Shown here: piece by piece, positions 3,832 to 7,663 of the stretch
Numbering within the stretch: position 1 is the first letter of the stretch
Layout: the number at the start of each line of letters is the position of its first letter
DNA from: an uncultured Methanobrevibacter sp.
GTDB lineage: Archaea > Methanobacteriota > Methanobacteria > Methanobacteriales > Methanobacteriaceae
Assembly (NCBI GenBank): GCA_904501935.1
Contig: CAJGDA010000073.1
Location: forward strand, 1 to 7,663
Length of the DNA: 7,663 bases
Reading direction: 5' to 3'
Position numbers and translations under genes: made by a program
The notes under the pieces: generated by a model
Database searches by the model: none
The model's input: only the letters and a program-made list of their open reading frames with translations
What the model was told of the DNA's origin: nothing

Positions 3832-6800
3832 AGTGATGTGAATGATAGGGTAATTTCTGGTCAAGAGAATACAGTAATGGAGTCAACTGATGAAAACATG
3901 ATGGCTGTTGAAGATAGTGAACCCACACTCAACACAGCAAAAACTGGGGAAATATTGTCTGAAAGTGCTGATGATGAGTTTATGGGTGTGGAAAATGATT
4001 TGGATGAATTAAGTGCTAATCCGGGCACATATTCCGGGCTGTCTAGTGAGATAGGTTCTGGAGGAAATATTGTATTGGCACACGATTATTATACCTATGA
4101 TAATGGTAGCACAATTTCAATATCAATTGATAATAGTGTTATTGATGGTAATGGTGCGATTATTGATATGAATGGATCAAATATTCGAGCATTTAATGTA
4201 ATCGCTTCTGGTGTAACAATTAAAAATCTAACCATTAAAAACGGCGATGTAACTGAGGATAATTGTGGTGCTGTTTACTTTGAGAAGACTGGTGGTGTTG
4301 AAAATTGTAATTTTACGAATAACAAAGCAACCTCCGGTAGTGGGGGTGCTGTTTACTTTAATGGCAATGGCGAAATTGTAAATTGTAATTTTATTGATAA
4401 CAAAGCAACCGCAGGAGGTGCAGTTTACTTTGATGAGCAAGGTGCTGTATCAAATTGTAATTTTACTAATAACACAGCATATGAACGTGGTGGTGCAATT
4501 TTCTTCACTGGTAATTCGGATGTAACAAGTTGTATTTTTGTTAATAATAATGTTTCCGGTTGGGGTGGTGCACTTTACTTTAAGGATGATGGTAATGTAA
4601 CAAAGTGTATTTTTGTTAATAATACTGCTTTTAAGTATGGTGGTGGAATTTTCATTATAAATAATGGTGAAGTAACAAATTCTAATTTTACTAATAACAA
4701 AGCAGAAATTGGCGGTGCAGTTTTCACTGATAATGGTGAAGTAACAAATTGTAATTTTATTAATAATAATGCCGAGCATGGTGGTGCAGTTCACACTGTT
4801 GGAAGTGGAAAATTAAGTAATTCGAATTTTGCTAATAACTCTGTGGTATTCTATGGCGGTGCAGCTTATATCACTGAAATGGGTATTGTAGAAAATTGTA
4901 ATTTTACTAATAACAAAGCAGGTGAAGTTGGCGGTTCACTTTGCTTTGAAGGTAATGCTGATGTAACAAATTGTAATTTCATTAATAATAATGCTGCCTA
5001 TTATTATTCTGGTGCAGTTTACATCGACAGAAGTGGAAAATTAAGTAATTCGAATTTTACTAATAACTCTGCGAGAGTCTATGGCGGTGCTGTTTACATC
5101 CTTGAAGAGGGTACTGTGGAAAATTGTAATTTTAATGGTAACAATGCACCAGAGGGCGGCGCAATTAGGATTATTAACAATGTCACTGTAAAAGATTGTA
5201 GTTTTAATGATAACAATGCATCCAAGGGTGGTGCAGTTTTCATTAAAGAGGATGGTGTTGTAACAGATTGTAATTTCACTAATAACTCTGCAGGATCTAA
5301 TGGGGGTGCAGTTTTCATCAATGAAAAGGGTATTGTGGAAAATTGTAATTTTATTAAGAATTCAGCTAAAGACGGCGGTGCACTTTTCATTAATGGAACT
5401 GCAGGTGTAACAAACTGTAATTTCACTGATAACAAAGTAAATGAAACTCAGGGTCATGGTGGCGCTATCCTGTGGAATGGTACCAACGGAAATGTTTCTG
5501 ATTGTAGTTTTGTGAATAACTCCGGATACAATGGAGGTGCTATCTGTTGGAATGGTACTAATGGTAATGTTTCTGGTTGTAGCTTTGTGAATAATTCTGC
5601 TACAGATCATGGTGGTGCTATCCTCTGGTGTGGTGATAATGGTAATGTTTCTGATTGTAGTTTTGTGAATAACTATGTAAAATACTATGGCGGCTCTATC
5701 TTTTGGAATGGCACTGCTGGTGGTCTTGTTTCTGATTGTAGTTTTGTGAATAACTATGGATACAATGGTGGCGCTCTCTTTTTGGATGCCGGTGCGGGCG
5801 CTCTTGTTTCCGATTGTACTTTTGCGAATAATTTAGCTAATTGGGGTGGTGCTATCTTTTGTGATTCCTGTGTTGGTGATGTTGTTTCCGGTTGTAGTTT
5901 TGTGAATAACACTGCAGGTGTTGGTGGTGCTGTCTGTTGGTGGTCAAGTAATGAAGGTCTTGTTCATGATTGTAGTTTTGTGAATAATTCTGTTAGATAT
6001 TATGGTGCTGCTATCTACTGGAGGGGTAACGATGGTAAAGTTTCTGGTTGTAGTTTTGTGAATAACAGTAAATATAGTACCATCTATTTCTATAATAATG
6101 AAAATATTTCTCATAATTTATCAATCAATGACAATATTTTCTTGAATAATACTGGTGTTGTAATTTATTTTGTTAATAATGATTCTTCTTCCAATGCGGA
6201 TTACAACTGGTTTGGAAATAATGCAACCAATTACGATATGGCACCTACAACCAATAATATGGAAATAAATACCTGGCTGTTCCTGAATGCTACAGCAAAT
6301 CCGGATCCAATCCCTATTACAGACACATCCGATATTATATTTAAATTATACGCTTATACTCCTAATGGAGTATCAGAATATGATAACACTCTTTTGAAAG
6401 CTGTCAACTTAACATTAACTCCAACAAACGGAAGAGTCAATACTAATAGGACTAATATTGGTGAACCTGTACAGTACACTCCAGAGAGTATCGGAATCGG
6501 AACGCTAACAGCATCTATAGAAAATGCGACATATACTGTAACATTAATAAATACAGATGGAACAACATTTGCCGATTTAAATTGGGTCATAAACGGCAAT
6601 AATAATGATACAATTGTTTTGGATAGGGATTACACTTATAACCCAACATTTGACTATGATTTTAAAAATGGAATTGTCATTGATCGTCCGGTGACAATTA
6701 TCGGAAATGGCCATACCCTAAATGCTACCGGACTGGCAAGAATATTCAATATTCAAGCAAATGATGTAACAATCAAAAATATTACATTCACTAATGCTAA

Positions 6801-7663
6801 AAACAGAGAAGATGGTGGGGCTGTTTACTTTGAGAATAGTGGTACTGTTGAAAATTGTAATTTTACTAACAACACTGCATCTAATGGTGGTGCAGTTTAC
6901 TTCTTTGCTCAAGGTACTGTAACCAATTGTAATTTTACTAATAACTCTGCTATTAGTGTGGATACTGGTGGTGGTGCCCTCTTCATGCTTTCAGGTACAG
7001 TAACAAATTGTAATTTTACTAACAACACTGCATCTTATGATGGTGGTGCAGTTTACTTCTATGAAAATGGTGAAGTGACAAATTGTAATTTTACTAAAAA
7101 CAATGCACGTTCTCATGGTGGTGCACTTTACTTTGATAATGGTTATTGTAAAGTAACAAGTTGTATTTTCGTTAATAATGTTGTTGAGTATTCTGGTGGT
7201 GCACTTTACTTTTATAATGGTGGTGAAATAACAAATTGTAATTTTACTAATAACCAAGCAACTGGCATTATCAGTTGGGCTGGTGCCGTCGACATGCGTT
7301 CAGGTACTGTAACAGATTGTAATTTTGTTAATAACAGTGCTATTAATGGTGATGCTGGTGCCATCGACATATTTTCAGGTAATATAACAAATTGTAATTT
7401 TGTTAATAACACTGCAAATACGTTTGGTGGTGCAGTTGAACTTAGGGATTATGGTGTGGTAACAAACTGTAATTTTACTAATAACTCTGCTTTTGGTTAT
7501 GGCGGAGCCATCGACTTGTATTCCGGTAATATAACAAATTGTAATTTTGTTAATAACAACGCAACAGATAGTGGTGCAATTCAATTTTATGAATATGGTG
7601 AAGTAACTAATTGTAATTTTATCAACAACTCTGGAGACTTTGGTGGTGCAGTTAGCTTTGTTG
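3754..7663 (+). CDS. Adhesin-like secreted protein with two parallel beta-helix domains, C-terminus outside the window
   Basis: The frame is open from ATG 3754 to the window edge: 1303 codons without a stop. Layout: signal peptide 1-26; acidic low-complexity stretch 27-90; helix-start module about 93-165 with SGVTIKNLTIKNG; first beta-helix about 171-772 with 24 Cys-motif rungs; irregular rungs and linker 773-849; Ig-like segment about 850-932 (ending SIENATYTVTL). A second helix-start module lies at about 935-1009 (VTIIGNGHTLNATG, NDVTIKNITFTNA). The second beta-helix runs from about 1010 to the edge with 11 rungs visible. Each rung is 23-27 residues, consensus GGAVYF-x(5-8)-VTNCNFTNNxA, as in Pmp/right-handed beta-helix surface proteins. 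In Methanobrevibacter these are called adhesin-like proteins and are thought to mediate contact with other cells or host material. The cell-wall anchor would be in the missing C-terminus. ATG 3760 is an alternative start two codons later. Confidence 0.92.
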   Translation, partial: MKMKFKKSMLILILAVFLISIAGVCASDVNDRVISGQENTVMESTDENMMAVEDSEPTLNTAKTGEILSESADDEFMGVENDLDELSANPGTYSGLSSEIGSGGNIVLAHDYYTYDNGSTISISIDNSVIDGNGAIIDMNGSNIRAFNVIASGVTIKNLTIKNGDVTEDNCGAVYFEKTGGVENCNFTNNKATSGSGGAVYFNGNGEIVNCNFIDNKATAGGAVYFDEQGAVSNCNFTNNTAYERGGAIFFTGNSDVTSCIFVNNNVSGWGGALYFKDDGNVTKCIFVNNTAFKYGGGIFIINNGEVTNSNFTNNKAEIGGAVFTDNGEVTNCNFINNNAEHGGAVHTVGSGKLSNSNFANNSVVFYGGAAYITEMGIVENCNFTNNKAGEVGGSLCFEGNADVTNCNFINNNAAYYYSGAVYIDRSGKLSNSNFTNNSARVYGGAVYILEEGTVENCNFNGNNAPEGGAIRIINNVTVKDCSFNDNNASKGGAVFIKEDGVVTDCNFTNNSAGSNGGAVFINEKGIVENCNFIKNSAKDGGALFINGTAGVTNCNFTDNKVNETQGHGGAILWNGTNGNVSDCSFVNNSGYNGGAICWNGTNGNVSGCSFVNNSATDHGGAILWCGDNGNVSDCSFVNNYVKYYGGSIFWNGTAGGLVSDCSFVNNYGYNGGALFLDAGAGALVSDCTFANNLANWGGAIFCDSCVGDVVSGCSFVNNTAGVGGAVCWWSSNEGLVHDCSFVNNSVRYYGAAIYWRGNDGKVSGCSFVNNSKYSTIYFYNNENISHNLSINDNIFLNNTGVVIYFVNNDSSSNADYNWFGNNATNYDMAPTTNNMEINTWLFLNATANPDPIPITDTSDIIFKLYAYTPNGVSEYDNTLLKAVNLTLTPTNGRVNTNRTNIGEPVQYTPESIGIGTLTASIENATYTVTLINTDGTTFADLNWVINGNNNDTIVLDRDYTYNPTFDYDFKNGIVIDRPVTIIGNGHTLNATGLARIFNIQANDVTIKNITFTNAKNREDGGAVYFENSGTVENCNFTNNTASNGGAVYFFAQGTVTNCNFTNNSAISVDTGGGALFMLSGTVTNCNFTNNTASYDGGAVYFYENGEVTNCNFTKNNARSHGGALYFDNGYCKVTSCIFVNNVVEYSGGALYFYNGGEITNCNFTNNQATGIISWAGAVDMRSGTVTDCNFVNNSAINGDAGAIDIFSGNITNCNFVNNTANTFGGAVELRDYGVVTNCNFTNNSAFGYGGAIDLYSGNITNCNFVNNNATDSGAIQFYEYGEVTNCNFINNSGDFGGAVSFV
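4264..5457 (+). repeat. Beta-helix rungs, subfamily A (16 units)
   Basis: Sixteen in-frame units of about 72-78 nt. Each carries GG(A/S)(V/I/L) followed by an aromatic residue, then V(T/E)NCNFTNN. Conserved positions are the two glycines at the turn, the Cys, the following Asn/Phe and the Asn pair. A 21-nt stretch encoding NCNFTNN is identical at 4453-4473 and 4894-4914, and again in the second helix at 6925-6945 and 7234-7254. Three units (near 4681, 4822 and 5050) have Ser in place of the ladder Cys. Confidence 0.85.
4741..5148 (+). repeat. Tandem duplication of a three-rung block
   Basis: Rungs beginning at 4741 and 4963 match unit by unit: VTNCNFINNNA, then GKLSNSNF, then a VENCNF rung. 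A 27-nt stretch encoding SGKLSNSNF is identical at 4804-4830 and 5032-5058, 228 nt apart, even though its Cys-to-Ser change is rare. This points to one duplication of about three rungs (76 residues), followed by divergence and a two-codon length difference. Confidence 0.7.
5458..6069 (+). repeat. Beta-helix rungs, subfamily B (8 Trp-rich units)
   Basis: Eight units in which the rung changes to GGAI(L/F)W followed by VS(D/G)CSFVNN. The codons also change as a block, with GTTTCT for Val-Ser and GTGAAT for Val-Asn. A 27-nt stretch encoding VSDCSFVNN is identical at 5494-5520, 5647-5673 and 5728-5754. Trp, and sometimes an extra Cys, occupies the face after the Gly pair (ILW, ICW, ILWC, IFW, VCWW, IYW). 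Confidence 0.8.
6661..6798 (+). repeat. Second copy of the beta-helix start module
   Basis: The segment with IIGNGHTLNATG, ARIFNI and NDVTIKNITFTNA parallels residues 132-165 near the N-terminus (IDGNGAIIDMNGSN, RAFNV and SGVTIKNLTIKNG). Both immediately precede a run of Cys rungs, so this marks the start of a second helix domain. Confidence 0.7.
6811..7663 (+). repeat. Beta-helix rungs of the second domain (11 units visible)
   Basis: The units return to the subfamily A pattern (GGAVYF ... VTNCNFTNN) in both residues and codons. Cys motifs occur near 6853, 6928, 7009, 7084, 7165, 7237, 7318, 7390, 7471, 7546 and 7612. Several units have Asp or Glu in place of the aromatic residue after GGA(V/I) (AVDM, AIDI, AVEL, AIDL). 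The array continues past the window edge. Confidence 0.85.

Noticed and set aside
4264..6069. Regularly spaced short repeats resembling a CRISPR array
   Set aside because: The repeats are imperfect, the spacing varies in multiples of three, and all are in one coding frame. They are protein rungs, and there are no cas genes.
4228..7584. Many minus-strand open frames of 60-115 codons across the adhesin gene
   Set aside because: They repeat patterns such as NKITICYFT that are exact reverse-strand reflections of the NCNFTNN rungs. They have no ribosome binding sites, and the plus-strand frame is open throughout.

Overview
The window looks like a piece of a gut methanogen chromosome from the Methanobacteriales, most likely Methanobrevibacter or a close relative. 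The sequence is very AT-rich. Promoters look archaeal (TATA boxes with purine-rich BRE-like bases), and several starts follow GGTG-type ribosome binding sites. The right third encodes a giant secreted protein made of Cys/Asn/Gly-rich parallel beta-helix rungs, typical of the adhesin-like proteins of that order. The genus is inferred from style and was not checked by a database search.

Left part (1-1050): a MATE-type exporter, of which only the first 33 codons are present, lies 13 bp downstream of a MarR-family regulator gene; both are on the minus strand. A divergent plus-strand gene (724-1050, TTG start) encodes a 108-residue protein I do not recognise. The 130-bp region between the divergent genes holds two facing TATA boxes and four palindromes, one overlapping the BRE of the regulator promoter and two packed together before the other promoter. 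This is a good candidate for an autoregulated drug or stress switch.

Middle part (1051-3400): a hairpin plus T-run ends the 724 gene. A 54-residue zinc-ribbon gene, short and easily missed, lies on the minus strand (1170-1334). Divergent from it is a short STAS-like (DUF4325-type) protein (1386-1643). Then comes a SAP-domain protein (1803-2744), followed after 3 bp by a six-helix DUF998-type membrane protein (2748-3350).

Right part (3401-7663): about 350 bp of extremely AT-rich non-coding DNA with an 11-bp inverted repeat and several possible TATA boxes precedes a single open frame that starts at 3754 and runs off the right edge (at least 1303 residues). It encodes a signal peptide, an acidic N-terminal stretch, a first beta-helix with 24 recognisable Cys-motif rungs, a linker with an Ig-like segment, a second copy of the helix-start module, and a second beta-helix with 11 rungs visible before the edge. 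The rungs fall into two sequence subfamilies, and one three-rung block is duplicated. The minus-strand open frames across this region are shadows of the repeats.

The most unusual features are the palindrome cluster at the MarR promoter, the rung-family switch and segmental duplication in the adhesin, and the set of small poorly characterised genes. I do not see a convincing new defence or mobile system here.
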